A stretch of DNA of 64,000 nucleotides from DATBLE01 sp963837265 (GCA_963837265.1 CAWIMQ010000004.1:434001-498000), one strand, 5' to 3'; positions 9,901 to 19,135 are shown, counted from the stretch's first letter. Numbers and translations: made by a program. Notes: generated by a model not told the origin, from the sequence alone.

Positions 9901-10119
9901 CTCGACGACCTCGCGCCCCTCGCCGCGCAACCGCTCGAGATACGCCTGCTCGTGCTCGCGCCCCTTGCGGAACACGAGCTCGGCCTGCTCGTCATGCAGC
10001 TCGGGCCTGGCAATCTCCCCGCGCGCAACCCGAACCGCGAGCGACGTCAAATGCTCGCAGCCCAGGTGGCCCGTCACGTCCGACGGCGACAGGAACAGCT
10101 GATCCGCGACGAGTTGCAC
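6922..10119 (-). CDS. RecB-like nuclease / RNase-H-like exonuclease / SF1 helicase fusion (TM0106 family N-terminus)
   Basis: 1065 residues in three parts. The N-terminal part has Cys21 plus a CGQCGIC...C cluster at 204-216, the arrangement of the 4Fe-4S nuclease domains in AddB and Cas4, and an acidic pair with a VDTK motif near 127-130. The middle part is RNase-H-like: FFDLEGN at about 309-315 and YNREDC at 468-473. The C-terminal part is a superfamily 1 helicase: GPPGSGKT at 708-715, FIDEAGQ Walker B, GDPQQL, and the GTVDKFQGQE and NVAISRA motifs. GTG start at 10119. Predicted to unwind and degrade DNA or RNA-DNA; role in defence or repair is inference. Its reverse-strand neighbour upstream is a coiled-coil PD-(D/E)XK-like gene. 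Confidence 0.9.
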   Translation of the reverse strand: MQLVADQLFLSPSDVTGHLGCEHLTSLAVRVARGEIARPELHDEQAELVFRKGREHEQAYLERLRGEGREVVEIPFEEHDWERAARETEEAIRRGVDVVFQGLLMADGWRGFADFLERQSDGSFEAVDTKLARHAKPAYILQLCFYSERLARIQGREPEQIHVLLGNGERLSFRPREFAAYARRVRRRLEEFVVERPATRSYPCGQCGICEFKSLCEAGWVETDSLCLVAGVGRREMEKLEPGGIATLTALAHAVDPVGFNGERFARLHRQARLQLERRETGEPVFELLQPRAETGFAVLPDPSPGDLFFDLEGNPFWDELGSLEYLWGISDSQDEFSARWAEDHDSERRAFEEVVDLIDARLAADPALHVYHYAGYEVSVLRRLAGRYGTREAEVDDLLRRGVLVDLLKVVRGGLQASVPGYGLKEMEVFLDFPRQAEIRDGGTSIVEYERFMQTRDPAILDSIAAYNREDCIATRVLRDWLVERRAEALEAFGPFPQPEPKEPKETPPEKIARARLRDALLAAGHELAAQLLDYHDRERKPVWWAFFDRLERSPEELVDDAEAIALLDPTGRREPSAFSFVYRLVYPPQEHKLGVGDHPFDEQGNHAGEIVAIDRETRELALRRGPSLEDVALPRALLPGEPYRTDAQEDALLRIGRSLIAGDGRYPAVESVLAREPFDHDVQTTHLDEMARLLLSLDGRHLVIQGPPGSGKTWVSGRLVARLLAEGKRVGVASTSHKAIHKLLDEVEAAGIELNGVKKSTGGNPESVYESEHITSSDDRHGCLAAPLTGGTAWLYAHQDLDRTLDYLFIDEAGQVSLADAVAMATCARNMILVGDPQQLAQVSQGSHPDGADASVLQHLLAGHATIPPDRGLFLERTYRLHPDVCGYISEQFYEGRLGTAPVCETRTTPFGTGLRWLPVEHEACRQESREEAERVREEVERLRAAGVGAEEIMVVAPYNAQVNLLRDLLPPGVPVGTVDKFQGQEAKVVLYSLTSSSGDDVPRNLEFLLSRNRLNVAISRAQCLAYLVCSPRLLEVNCRTIDQMRLANALCRFAELACARAT

Positions 10120-10193
10120 GTACCTACTGTCGGCCGATCAGGCGCGCGGACTTACAGCACCGGCCGATCCAGAGCGCACCAGTCATCGCGGCA

Positions 10194-10274
10194 TCAGAGA
10201 CCAAGCAGATTCCGGACGAGGCCGACCAGCACCCACATCAGCACGACGGCGACGAGCAAATCCTTCAGGCCCAT
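10194..10274 (-). CDS. possible small single-span membrane peptide
   Basis: A 26-codon frame from ATG at 10274, beginning MGLKDLLVAVVLMW and remaining almost wholly hydrophobic to its TGA at 10194. It lies in the 255-bp gap between the coiled-coil nuclease-like gene and the nuclease-helicase, same strand. No strong ribosome site is visible. It could be a genuine micro-protein of the locus or chance. Confidence 0.3.
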   Translation of the reverse strand: MGLKDLLVAVVLMWVLVGLVRNLLGL

Positions 10275-10374
10275 GCGGCGGCCGCGATACCCGCTCGACC
10301 GGAATCAACCTGAGCCCGTCGAGCCGCCTCTCCGTTCTCCGGGTCGACAGCCAGGCGAGGAAGCCGAACATCTC

Positions 10375-11640
10375 CTACGCAGCCCCGCCCTTGTCGGCCG
10401 CTCCGATCTCTTGTTCGAGCTGGTCGAGTGTCGCCTTCAGGTCGTTCACGAGGGCGACGAGATGCCCCGAGGCCTGATCGATCGCCGTTCTCGCCTTCGT
10501 GTGGTCGCCCTTGATCGCCGTGGCGGTCTTCAGGGTCAGGCGTGCCGCGTCGATCAGCGACTGCACTCTGGCCTCGTCGATCGTGTCGCAAGCCTCGGCG
10601 TCCTCGCGGCGAGCAGTCCAGCGCGCCCACAGGCAGGCGAGCCGCAGCGCGGATGCGTCGAGCGCCTCCTTGTCGAGCACGGCCAGCGCCTTGTGGTCGA
10701 ACCATCGGAACGGCTCGTCGCCCGGGCAAGCGCTCTGACCGGCGAACACCATCAGGCCGGCGTCGGCGTCTCGGTTTCGCATCGCCGCGTCGAGCTCGTC
10801 GAGCGCCTTCTTCAGTCCCATCGGCTTGTCCTTGGCCTCGATCACGTAGCGGACGACGCGTCCGGGCGTCTCGGTCGGGTTGATCGAGACGACGATGTCG
10901 CCCACCTTGGTGCCGTCGCTTCCGATCACGTCGCCGACGTGCTCGGGCACGTCCTCGTGCGGGGTCACGATCGGATCGAGCTGCTCGAGGACCACCTGCT
11001 CGAAGGTGAAGCCCTTGACCGCCGTCTGTCCGAAGACCTCGGCCTTCGCTTCCCCGACATGGAGCTGCTCGCGAAGATCGTCGAGCGCCTCTTCGATCGA
11101 CTCGCCCTGCTCCTTGACCGTCCTCACGATTTCGGAACGCCACCGGCAGAGCGGGCTCTCCTCGTTGTCCGGGTCAAGAAGCTGCTTGACCGACCTGACC
11201 TGCTCCTTGCGCGCCGCCTCGAGCACGTTTTCGAGCTTCGCGATCGCACTCTTCTTGCCGTTCTCGTCGAAAGTCGCATCGAGCGTCGACTCGACCTCGT
11301 CGAGCCACGCGTGCAGCGCGAGGGCGAGCTTGCCCTCCTCGTCGTCGAGCAGGCTCCCGGCCGACTCGTCGACCCGCTTCGCGAAGTCCTCGATCGAGTG
11401 GTCGAGGTCGCTCGTCATCTCCTCGAAGCGGTGCTCGACCAGCTCGCTGTCCAGCGTCGCGCCGGCCACCCGTAGCACGCGCGCCCCCATGGCGAGACAG
11501 CGGTGCACAGCCACCTCGGGCTCGTCCGCCTCACGCACGAAGTCGACGACGTCCGGGTCGCGCTCGCGGAAATCCTCGAGCACGAGCTCGTTGGCCTCCA
11601 GGTAGGCATGTCCAGATTTCTCGGGGATCGTCACAGCCAT
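10375..11640 (-). CDS. coiled-coil protein with PD-(D/E)XK nuclease-like domain (DUF2130-like arrangement)
   Basis: 421 residues, ATG start at 11640. The first ~190 residues are charged and helix-rich (predicted coiled coil). At about 210-280 a compact domain follows the restriction-endonuclease-like pattern: GFTFEQVV helix, KVGDIVVSI strand with the acidic residue, then RYVIEAKDKP holding the E-x-K pair. This is the arrangement of the DUF2130-type coiled-coil nuclease-like proteins; assignment is by motif only and I cannot exclude another PD-(D/E)XK lineage. The remaining ~140 residues are again helical. It sits 255 bp upstream of the nuclease-helicase on the same strand, so joint function on nucleic acid is plausible. 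Confidence 0.75.
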   Translation of the reverse strand: MAVTIPEKSGHAYLEANELVLEDFRERDPDVVDFVREADEPEVAVHRCLAMGARVLRVAGATLDSELVEHRFEEMTSDLDHSIEDFAKRVDESAGSLLDDEEGKLALALHAWLDEVESTLDATFDENGKKSAIAKLENVLEAARKEQVRSVKQLLDPDNEESPLCRWRSEIVRTVKEQGESIEEALDDLREQLHVGEAKAEVFGQTAVKGFTFEQVVLEQLDPIVTPHEDVPEHVGDVIGSDGTKVGDIVVSINPTETPGRVVRYVIEAKDKPMGLKKALDELDAAMRNRDADAGLMVFAGQSACPGDEPFRWFDHKALAVLDKEALDASALRLACLWARWTARREDAEACDTIDEARVQSLIDAARLTLKTATAIKGDHTKARTAIDQASGHLVALVNDLKATLDQLEQEIGAADKGGAA

Positions 11641-12191
11641 CTCGTCACTCCTTGGTCAGGGCGCCGCGCGGAGGTTCTTACGCTGGCTCGTCGAGCCTCC
11701 ATCGAAACGGCAACTCGGACATCAGCAGCGACCCCTACCCAGTGTCGGGGTTTGAGCGGATCCGAACTATTGTTGGATGCGTTCGGTCACCACGGGAGGT
11801 GTCCCATCGCTCACCGGAACGTCGAGCAGTACGAGCGTGCGAGGCGGGCGATAGCCAGGACCTGCGAATCGACCATCGCCAGATGAACGGCCGGTTCTGG
11901 AGGCTCCATGGGATGAGCCGCACCCACGATCGACACTGCGCTCGCGGTTACTTACCGACGACCGGTGGCGAGACGGATCCGCGGGGGCGCTTCAGCGTGC
12001 AGACGCCAAGCAGGAGCAGCTACGCGAACACGCCGAGGAGCGCTCGCACGCGAACGGGACGCGCTCATCGCCTCGCTGCACCCCGAGCCGCCGCGCCACA
12101 GCCCTGCGATCAAGCTCGAGCGCGAACCGCCCCGCCTCGGACTCGAGCTGTGACTCACCTCCGTCGGCGAGACTGCCCTCTCGCTCCGGCG
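11641..12191. other. intergenic region with no recognised gene
   Basis: About 550 bp between the coiled-coil nuclease-like gene (reverse) and the toxin-antitoxin pair (forward). Open frames here are arginine- and serine-rich on both strands and match nothing I recognise; a helix-like frame around 11985-12075 on the forward strand may be a gene relic. Promoters for both flanking units should lie here. Confidence 0.5.
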
Positions 12192-12210
12192 GATATGATA
12201 ACTTCATATC
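12192..12210 (+). promoter_or_regulatory. palindromic operator overlapping the -10 box of the toxin-antitoxin operon
   Basis: GATATGA and TCATATC form a perfect 7-bp inverted repeat around five bases (TAACT), ending one base before the antitoxin ATG at 12212. TATGAT inside it (12194-12199) is a good -10 hexamer, predicting an mRNA with almost no leader. Ribbon-helix-helix antitoxins normally repress their own promoter through such sites, so autoregulation is inferred. No convincing -35 box was found. Confidence 0.7.
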
Positions 12211-12211
12211 G

Positions 12212-12451
12212 ATGGCGAAGCTGCTCTCCGTTTCGATCCCCGATGACCTGATGCGCGAGGCGGAGGCGATCGCACGTGCTCAGGGCAAGACGAAAAGTGA
12301 GCTTGTGCGGGACGCCCTGCGCCGGCAGATCGAGCTCGAGCAGTTTCGCGAGCTCCAGCGCTACGGGCGCCGGCGGGCCGAAGAGCGCGGCATCGGCCCC
12401 GAGGACGTCGAGCGGCTTGTCGACGAGGTCCGAGCCAGCGGGCGAAGCTGA
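12212..12451 (+). CDS. ribbon-helix-helix antitoxin (CopG/MetJ family)
   Basis: 79 residues. The first strand LLSVSIPDDLM and the helix-turn-helix that follows, with KTKSELVRDALR, are typical of the ribbon-helix-helix DNA-binding fold; the C-terminal half is charged and helical, the part that usually embraces the toxin. The ATG comes one base after a perfect palindrome overlapping the -10 box, so the protein probably binds its own promoter and is translated from a near-leaderless message. Its TGA overlaps the presumed start of the PIN toxin. Confidence 0.88.
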   Translation: MAKLLSVSIPDDLMREAEAIARAQGKTKSELVRDALRRQIELEQFRELQRYGRRRAEERGIGPEDVERLVDEVRASGRS

Positions 12452-12864
12452 CGCTCCGCGTCCTCTGCGACACGAACGTGCTGGTGTCGGCGCTGATCGC
12501 CGACGGGCCGCCGAGCCGAGTCCTCGAGGAGGTGGCCGACGGCCAGATCGAGCTCGTGGTTCCCGAGTTCGTCCTCGGAGGACTGGAACGCGTGTTGACC
12601 GACAAGCTTGGCTTCGAGCTCGAACGTGTGCACGTTGCGCGGAGCTTGCTCGAGCGTCTCGCCGTGACGCTGCCGCAGCAGCCGGCGCAAGTCGAAGCGG
12701 TCGCCGGCGACCCGGACGACGACGTGATCCTAGCCTCCGGGGTCGAGTCGCAGGCCGGTGTCCTCGCCACCGGTGATGGCAAGCATCTCCTGCCGCTGCG
12801 CGAACATCGCGGCGTCCGCTTGCTGACCCCCCAGGCCCTGCTCGCCGAGCTCCGAGCCAGCTGA
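12448..12864 (+). CDS. PIN-domain ribonuclease toxin (COG1569-like)
   Basis: 138 residues reading LTLRVLCDTNVLVSALIA at the front. The Asp of CDTN, the Glu in the first third and the DPDDD and ATGD motifs near the C-terminus supply the acidic metal-binding residues of a PIN ribonuclease. The first ATG/GTG in frame (12478) lies after the essential DTN motif, so translation must begin earlier; the only candidate is CTG at 12448, overlapping the antitoxin TGA as CTGA. Predicted RNase whose activity is blocked by the upstream ribbon-helix-helix protein. Confidence 0.85.
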   Translation: MTLRVLCDTNVLVSALIADGPPSRVLEEVADGQIELVVPEFVLGGLERVLTDKLGFELERVHVARSLLERLAVTLPQQPAQVEAVAGDPDDDVILASGVESQAGVLATGDGKHLLPLREHRGVRLLTPQALLAELRAS

Positions 12865-13019
12865 CCGACGAGCCGCAAGCAGACCCGCCTGCACCGATCT
12901 CGTCCGGATCGCGCGGCTCATGCACCGATGCTCGGCACGGAGTTCGGCCTTGGTCACCGGCTGATCGTTGCAGTCGTGAAGGACGCGAACTTGCCTGGAC
13001 TACAAGAGTGATTCGCCCT

Positions 13020-13190
13020 GCTCGGGTCGAGGAATCGTCAGCTACTGGCGTGACGTGATCGACCTCCCAATGGCCATCGGGTATGTCCGACCATCCTGCG
13101 CTCAAAGACGATCTCGTCGCCGCAGAAGTGACAGTGTCCATCCGTCTTCGCGAAGATCTCGCGTAGCGCTGCTTCTCTCATCGACGACAT
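13020..13190 (-). pseudogene. HNH endonuclease remnant, frameshifted and truncated
   Basis: From ATG at 13190 the reverse strand reads REIFAKTDGHCHFCGDEIVF, the zinc-knuckle start of a phage or mobile HNH nuclease, then drifts and stops at 13038. In the adjacent frame the sequence continues GHWEVDHVTPVA, the first part of the HNH core. Joining them needs one frameshift, and the rest of the core (the usual N...C..C segment) is absent. Adjacent forward and reverse open frames here are shadows. It supports past mobile-DNA activity beside the toxin-antitoxin pair. Confidence 0.65.
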
Positions 13191-13411
13191 CCTCGCGCAA
13201 TCGAGCGGCAGACGCGGCGGCGCGAAATCTCAGCCCTCGTCATCGGGTGATCGTCGCAGACACGGCGGGCGAACCCGGCACGTCGAGCGGGATGATCCTC
13301 GTCCGGGGCGGCCAGCGCCGGAGCCTGGTTGATGCCGAAGTGGCAGTCGGACCGTGGCGAGGCTGAGACTGAGCGGGTCCTCCCAAGGGTCGGCAGGGCC
13401 GAGGTCGATAG

Positions 13412-13987
13412 CTATGGGGTCAGCTCGGAGTCAGCTTCTTCCGCTCGTCCCAACCGGCGGGAGCCGATGCCTGTGCTGCTCGAAGAGTAGGGCTGCAAGG
13501 CGTTGTACCCTGTCGCGAGGGCATCAAGGAGCGCGCTCCTCTCACGCTCTCTGGCCGCGAAGTTCTCTCGTATCGCTTCTCGACCTTCTTCGGTTGTCGA
13601 AGCGTCTTCGAGAACCTCACCCGGCAGCTCCGGCCTACCGGCGTCTCCCATGAGCTCAATGCTCCCATAGGCGTTTACGACCGACTCAATGACCTCCTGC
13701 GGAAGCTCGGCGCAGATGTCCGGCGCGAAACGATCCCACGCGACTGTCGAGAGTCGAGGCAGACTCTCCGACCCCTCGGGATGCGACTTGATCTTCGCAT
13801 GAGCCACGCGAAGTTCCCCTGCAACCAGGCGCACCATGCCACGAACACGACCGAGTTTCTCGTCGCGCAGACGCCGGTCTTGCGCCCGCGCCCGCCTCTC
13901 TTGCACAAACAGGGTGAGGCCGGTGCCGCCGAACCCGAGCGCCGCTCCGCCTGCCGTTCCGATCACGCCGACCCAGGCTGAACCCAT
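13412..13987 (-). CDS. membrane-anchored hypothetical protein
   Basis: 191 residues. The N-terminus (about 5-27, GVIGTAGGAALGFGG onward) is a Gly/Ala-rich membrane segment; it is followed at once by a basic helix (RRARAQDRRLRDEK) and a soluble helical domain with no motif I recognise. Such N-anchored helical proteins are common in actinobacterial accessory DNA. The last 25 residues are serine-rich and may be extension. Isolated on the reverse strand; no operon partner visible. Confidence 0.55.
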   Translation of the reverse strand: MGSAWVGVIGTAGGAALGFGGTGLTLFVQERRARAQDRRLRDEKLGRVRGMVRLVAGELRVAHAKIKSHPEGSESLPRLSTVAWDRFAPDICAELPQEVIESVVNAYGSIELMGDAGRPELPGEVLEDASTTEEGREAIRENFAARERERSALLDALATGYNALQPYSSSSTGIGSRRLGRAEEADSELTP

Positions 13988-14423
13988 CGGCGCGACCCTA
14001 CCGCACCACTAGCCGCTTCCGACCAGGGCCTCCCCACGAGGAGCCACGTCAGATTCCGCTCAGGAGAGGCTCATCGTTGACGGGGGTGGCCGGGGTAGGC
14101 TCCGGTCATGGGGGACGAGCCGTACAAGGCGATCAGCGACTTCGACTTCTGTTGCGGCGGCGAGATCGCCGTGCTCGGCTACGCCAAGAGCGATCCGCCT
14201 TGGGTGGTTCACCAAAGTGCTCGGGGTACTGCACAAGCTGCGCGGTCACGGCCTACGCCTCCTCGAAGAAGTTCGGACTGCCGTGCTCCTGCAGGCGTGG
14301 CAGCCGGAGGGCGATCCGTTCGCTGATCGGGTCGGGCCGGGCATCTGAGGCGGTGGCTCACTCCCAGGGATGCTCCTTTCCCGGGTCCCTCAAGTACCAC
14401 CCATCGTGTCGGAAAAAAGGCTT
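13988..14423. other. gap with a possible frameshifted small gene
   Basis: Mostly uninformative, but on the forward strand an ATG at 14108 opens a short frame (MGDEPYKAISDFDF...) that breaks near 14205, while an adjacent frame continues as WFTKVLGVLHKLRGHGL to a TGA near 14348. One frameshift would join them into about 80 residues. No family recognised; could be a decayed gene at the left border of the tRNA-Val-flanked segment. Confidence 0.3.
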
Positions 14424-14432
14424 GGTTGAGCC

Positions 14433-14475
14433 ATGGGCGCGGCTGGGATCGAACCAGCGACCTCCCGCGTGTGAA
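14433..14475 (-). repeat. truncated copy of the 3' part of tRNA-Val (left border repeat)
   Basis: 43 bases identical to 27075-27117, covering the discriminator base, 3' acceptor strand, T arm, variable region and anticodon stem-loop 3' part of tRNA-Val(CAC). The nine bases to its left (GGTTGAGCC) also recur beside the intact tRNA. The 5' half of the tRNA is missing, so this is not a functional gene. Pattern of an integration-site duplication. Confidence 0.8.
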
Positions 14476-14703
14476 CGGTGAGCGGATGGGGATTGAAGAG
14501 GACCACAGGGGACAGTTGAGCCGTTTCCGGCGCCAGGCAAAGGCCGTGCTTCCCCCGCCCTCCCCCGCTCTACTCACCAAAACTCACCAAGCAGGCTGGT
14601 TGATGCCTTTCCCGCAAGAGGCGACACGCACGGGTGCCTCCAGCAGATGAGAGCTCGCCCGGATCGGTGAGATGGCTGGGCAGTCTCGCTCGCGCGGGAC
14701 CAG

Positions 14704-16074
<1,371 letters not shown>

Positions 16075-16115
16075 AGAGTCGAAGAAGCAATAAAGCCGCC
16101 CAAGTCGCACCACAC

Positions 16116-16169
16116 TGTCGCACTTCCGCCAGAAAGCGACACGCTGTCGCACTGCCCGCATTTCGCAAC
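16116..16169 (+). repeat. 54-bp direct repeat, copy 1
   Basis: Aligns without gaps to 16695-16748 at about 45 of 54 positions; shared core ACACGCTGTCGCACT (16139-16153). It lies just after the hydrolase-cyclase gene and, with copy 2, brackets the small barrel-protein gene at 16251. Confidence 0.75.
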
Positions 16170-16250
16170 GGAGGAGTCCCGCCGGCCCAGCCCGGCAACG
16201 AGCCTCTGCGATCCCGCACGCTCTCCTGTCGTCTTAGACTGCCGCGAGGA

Positions 16251-16583
16251 ATGCCCGACGCAGCAGATGCATGGCGCCCTGCGGTGAGTGTTCACCTGCG
16301 GATTCGGGTCACACCGGGCCGAAACGACGAGTTGCAGGTGTTTCTTCGCAAGGCGATCCCTTTCTATGAATCGCCAGGGGGGATCCGCGTTCGCCTCCTT
16401 GGCGATACAACCGCACCGGATCGTTTCATTGAGGTCATCGAGTACGCCAGCGAACACGCGTATTCGGAGGACGAAGAGCGGGTCAAGTCCGATCCGACCA
16501 TGGCGCAGTACCTCGCTCGGTGGCGAGCGCTCCTCGCTGAGCCACCCGCTGTCGAGATCTACCGAGACATCGACACCGCGTAG
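16251..16583 (+). CDS. small dimeric alpha/beta-barrel protein (antibiotic-monooxygenase/NIPSNAP-like)
   Basis: 110 residues from ATG at 16251. The core SVHLRIRVTPGRNDELQVFL, then FIEVIEYASEHAY and a final EIYRDID strand follow the ferredoxin-like pattern of the ABM/NIPSNAP superfamily, whose members act as small oxygenases or ligand-binding dimers. No catalytic residue can be assigned. GAGGA lies directly against the ATG, so the GTG at 16284 is an alternative start. The gene stands alone and is flanked on both sides by the 54-bp direct repeats. Confidence 0.65.
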   Translation: MPDAADAWRPAVSVHLRIRVTPGRNDELQVFLRKAIPFYESPGGIRVRLLGDTTAPDRFIEVIEYASEHAYSEDEERVKSDPTMAQYLARWRALLAEPPAVEIYRDIDTA

Positions 16584-16694
16584 CCCTGGGGTTGGTTCGC
16601 GTTCGTCGGGCAAACAGAACAGCTGTCCGGTATCGCGGATCAGATGCGCAACGTCTGAGCGCGACGCTCTCGCCGGGACATAGACACAGGGTCT

Positions 16695-16748
16695 TGTCGC
16701 CTTCCCACCGGAAAGCAACACGCTGTCGCACTTCCCGCATTCCGCGAC
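16695..16748 (+). repeat. 54-bp direct repeat, copy 2
   Basis: Second copy of the element at 16116-16169, same orientation, diverged at about nine positions. The rest of the interval 16584-16976 shows no gene I can support. Confidence 0.75.
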
Positions 16749-16976
16749 ACTGCCCGGCTCCCGGTCCGCTCCAGTTGCTCGTCGACGCACCACTTGACGG
16801 GACGTGGCCCCCCGATCAGGAGCACGATCTCCATCTGGGAAGCATGCCGTTCAAGCAGGGGCGGCGGCCGCCGGGGTGTGTGGCAAGCGTTGGCGGCTTG
16901 ACGGGCGGCTGGTGCTGCGAGACGCTTGTCGTTGAACCCGCGCGTGGTTGGGCGGGAAGAGCGGAGGGGAGGGGTG

Positions 16977-17797
16977 ATGGGCGCTCGGCGGTGGCACCGG
17001 CTGATGACAGGTGCGGTTCTTCTGGCGGTGGTTGCGCTTGTGGGCGCTCCTGCAGGTCTGGGCGGCTCGTCGGTTCCCGAAAGCAGGTTGGTCGGGGGCC
17101 CTTGCACAAAGGTGACCGCAGGCAAGCTGGAGATCGACACGGTCGCGTCTGTTGTCTGCGGTGCTTTCCTTGGGCCTGGTAGCCGGGCGATGGTCGTCAA
17201 CCTGACCACTGGCAACTGCTTGCCGTTTGTCGGTTGGGACGTGTTCGCGCTTACCGGTGGCGCCTGGCAGAAGGTGCCGCTTCCGGCGCACGGCGGCCTG
17301 AGCGGCACACCTGTTGTCGCAGCCGGGGCCGGTCTCCGCGAGACGCTGCCGATCCGGCGGTCCGGAGACCCGCTCTGCAACCCAACGGGCGGCTTGCAGA
17401 CCCGGATCTGGCACTGGAACGGAACCGCGCTCGTCCCCGGCGCCTGGAAGCACGCGACGGCGTCACCCACTGCCGCGAACACGACGCATGCCGCGATCTA
17501 CACGCCGAGCCGGAACATCACCTGCACGATCGCAGACAACGGAAAGACGGGGGGCGTGTATTGCTTGATGCGCCAGCCTCCGAGCAGGGTGAGCATGGAC
17601 AGCCGGGGTCGGCTGAACGTCTGCCGTGGCTCGACTTGTCTGGGCAACTTCGACGAGAACGAGAAGTTCAACGTGCTTCCGTACGGGCGCTCGATCACGG
17701 TCGGCCGCTTCCGCTGCCGCTCCCAGACCACAGGTCTGACCTGCATCGTCGCCGCGACCGGGAAGGGCTTCCTGATCGCAAGAGCCGGAGTAAAAGT
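16977..17797 (+). pseudogene. secreted DUF6636-like protein, C-terminus lost to transposon debris
   Basis: ATG at 16977 follows a strong GGAGGGGAGG site and starts a signal peptide (TGAVLLAVVALVGAPAG). The mature part ends with a cysteine-rich domain: NITCTIADNGKTGGVYC, CRGSTC, then VLPYGRSITVGRFRCRS, GLTC and GFLIAR, the order of the DUF6636 family of exported actinobacterial proteins. About residue 270 the homology stops and the frame runs into the out-of-frame front of an IS1634-like transposase fragment, stopping only at 18035. The loss is small because the family normally ends within about five residues of this point, so some function may remain. Confidence 0.7.
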
Positions 17798-18391
17798 GCG
17801 CGCGCCGGTTCGCGACCGATGTCGAGCGGGTGCTGTTCGCGCTGGTCGCGAATCGGGCGCTTGCGCCTTGCTCGAAGCTGGCCGCGGCCGAGTGGGTCTG
17901 CGAGGACGTGGCGATCCCGGGGCTCGAGCGGATGGACGACGATCAGGCCTACCGCGCGCTCGACCTGCTGGTCGAGGCCGACGCGGAGAGCGAAGCTGCA
18001 GGAGGCGGTCTTCTTCGCCTGCGCCGACCTCTTGAATCTCGAGGTTGATCTGCTCTTCTTCGACACCACCTCGACCTATTTCGAGGCCGAGCCCGACAGT
18101 GCCGCCGATGGCGAGGCGGAGCAGGCGCCCTTCCGGGCGCTCGGCCACTCGAAGGACCACCGGCCCGACCTGCCGCAGGTCGTGATCGGGCTGGCGGTCA
18201 CCCGCGAGGGGATCCCGGTGCGGGTCTGGGTCTGGCCCGGCAACACCAACGACCAGACCGTGATCAGCGAGGTGAAAGACGACCTGCGCGGCTGGCGGCT
18301 CGCCCGTCGGTTGATTCATACCGGTCGTGCGAGCAGCCTGAAGAAGACTTACGGCAGGCGGTCAAGGACGACGATGTGCTTTCGGTCGTGA
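17798..18391 (+). pseudogene. IS1634-family transposase fragment (decayed)
   Basis: Two forward frames joined by a shift near 17995 give RFATDVERVLFALVANRAL, then LQEAVFFACADLLNLEVDLL, FFDTTSTYFE and GHSKDHRPDLPQVVIG. They align closely with the middle of the intact transposase at 21597-23318, but both ends are missing: it starts at about residue 115 of the intact enzyme and is replaced by unrelated sequence after DLRGWRLARR. No terminal inverted repeats. A diverged relative rather than a direct copy of the intact element. Downstream to 18492 there is only a short frame ending AVKDDDVLSVVTVRAAG of unknown origin. Confidence 0.85.
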
Positions 18392-18492
18392 CCGTGCGAG
18401 CTGCCGGAGCCGACCGGTGAACTAAGCGTTCTTCTGGACCGGAGTGAAGAAAGGGCTGCGCCGGTCCGCCCCGCAGGCAGCCTCTTTTAGGG

Positions 18493-18834
18493 TCAGCTCG
18501 ACCAGTCGAAAATGATCTCGGGCGGCGGCCCCTCCATCGGGGCACTTAGATCGACGCCTGTGATCTCTTGCACGCGCTGCCGGAACCAGACGTCGAACGG
18601 CTCGTTCGACTCGGCCAAACCGGCGAACGCTCCCTCGACGTCGTCAGTCTCGAATCGCACGACGACCAACGAGCCCATCGGCGTCTGCTGCAACGACCAC
18701 TCCTCCTTGGTCACACCAAGCCGCTGCTGTGAAGCATCGAACTCGTCCCGCCTGTCGCGCGTCTCTTGGGCGAACTTCCTTGCTTCGTCGTCCTTGCCCT
18801 CCAAGACTGGGAAGGCACCCAGGAACACGGCCAT
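18493..18834 (-). CDS. conserved hypothetical protein, small alpha/beta type (DUF6176-like)
   Basis: 113 residues, ATG at 18834 preceded by GGGAGG. The N-terminal MAVFLGAFPVLEGKDDEARK resembles the start of small actinobacterial ferredoxin-fold proteins, and the segment GSLVVVRFETDDVEGAFA followed by PFDVWFRQRVQEITGVDL is typical of proteins annotated DUF6176. Likely a dimeric cytoplasmic protein; function unknown. It stands alone between transposase debris on both sides. Confidence 0.7.
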   Translation of the reverse strand: MAVFLGAFPVLEGKDDEARKFAQETRDRRDEFDASQQRLGVTKEEWSLQQTPMGSLVVVRFETDDVEGAFAGLAESNEPFDVWFRQRVQEITGVDLSAPMEGPPPEIIFDWSS

Positions 18835-19135
18835 CTTCGTCCTCCCTTCGTCGTCGGTTGGACGCGAGCATAGGACACATCCATGGAACCGGGGATCCGG
18901 TTTGCACGGGCCGCCTGATGACCGTGATGGTTAGGCGGACTAACCAGAGAGCACGCAGAGGGCCTGCTCGTTGGCCCGGCCCTGACCATCGCTCTGGCCG
19001 GGGCCAGGTCTGGCTGGTGCTCTTCGTTGGATGGTGCCTGAGGGAGACCTGCCACAGGGTGGGCGCTTCCTGCGAAGACCGGGGGCTTATCCGTACAGCA
19101 ATCGACGTGATCGGCAAGGCGTGGGGTTCGCAAAC

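Noticed and set aside
6922..10119. Cas4-like or CRISPR-associated gene
   Set aside because: The N-terminal domain shares the FeS nuclease motif but is fused to RNase-H and helicase parts, and no cas genes or repeats are near.
10183..10371. 62-residue reverse frame before the nuclease-helicase
   Set aside because: Arg/Pro-rich with no features; the hydrophobic 26-codon frame in another phase is the better, still weak, candidate.
12155..13141. 328-residue reverse frame over the toxin-antitoxin pair
   Set aside because: Arg-rich shadow; only its first ~35 codons coincide with the HNH relic.
14433..14475. Second functional tRNA-Val
   Set aside because: Lacks the D arm, 5' acceptor and half the anticodon stem; it is only a 3' fragment.
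14077..14650. Peptides reading GWDRTSDLPRV at 14.4 kb and 27.1 kb
   Set aside because: These come from translating tRNA-Val sequence and are a known annotation artefact.
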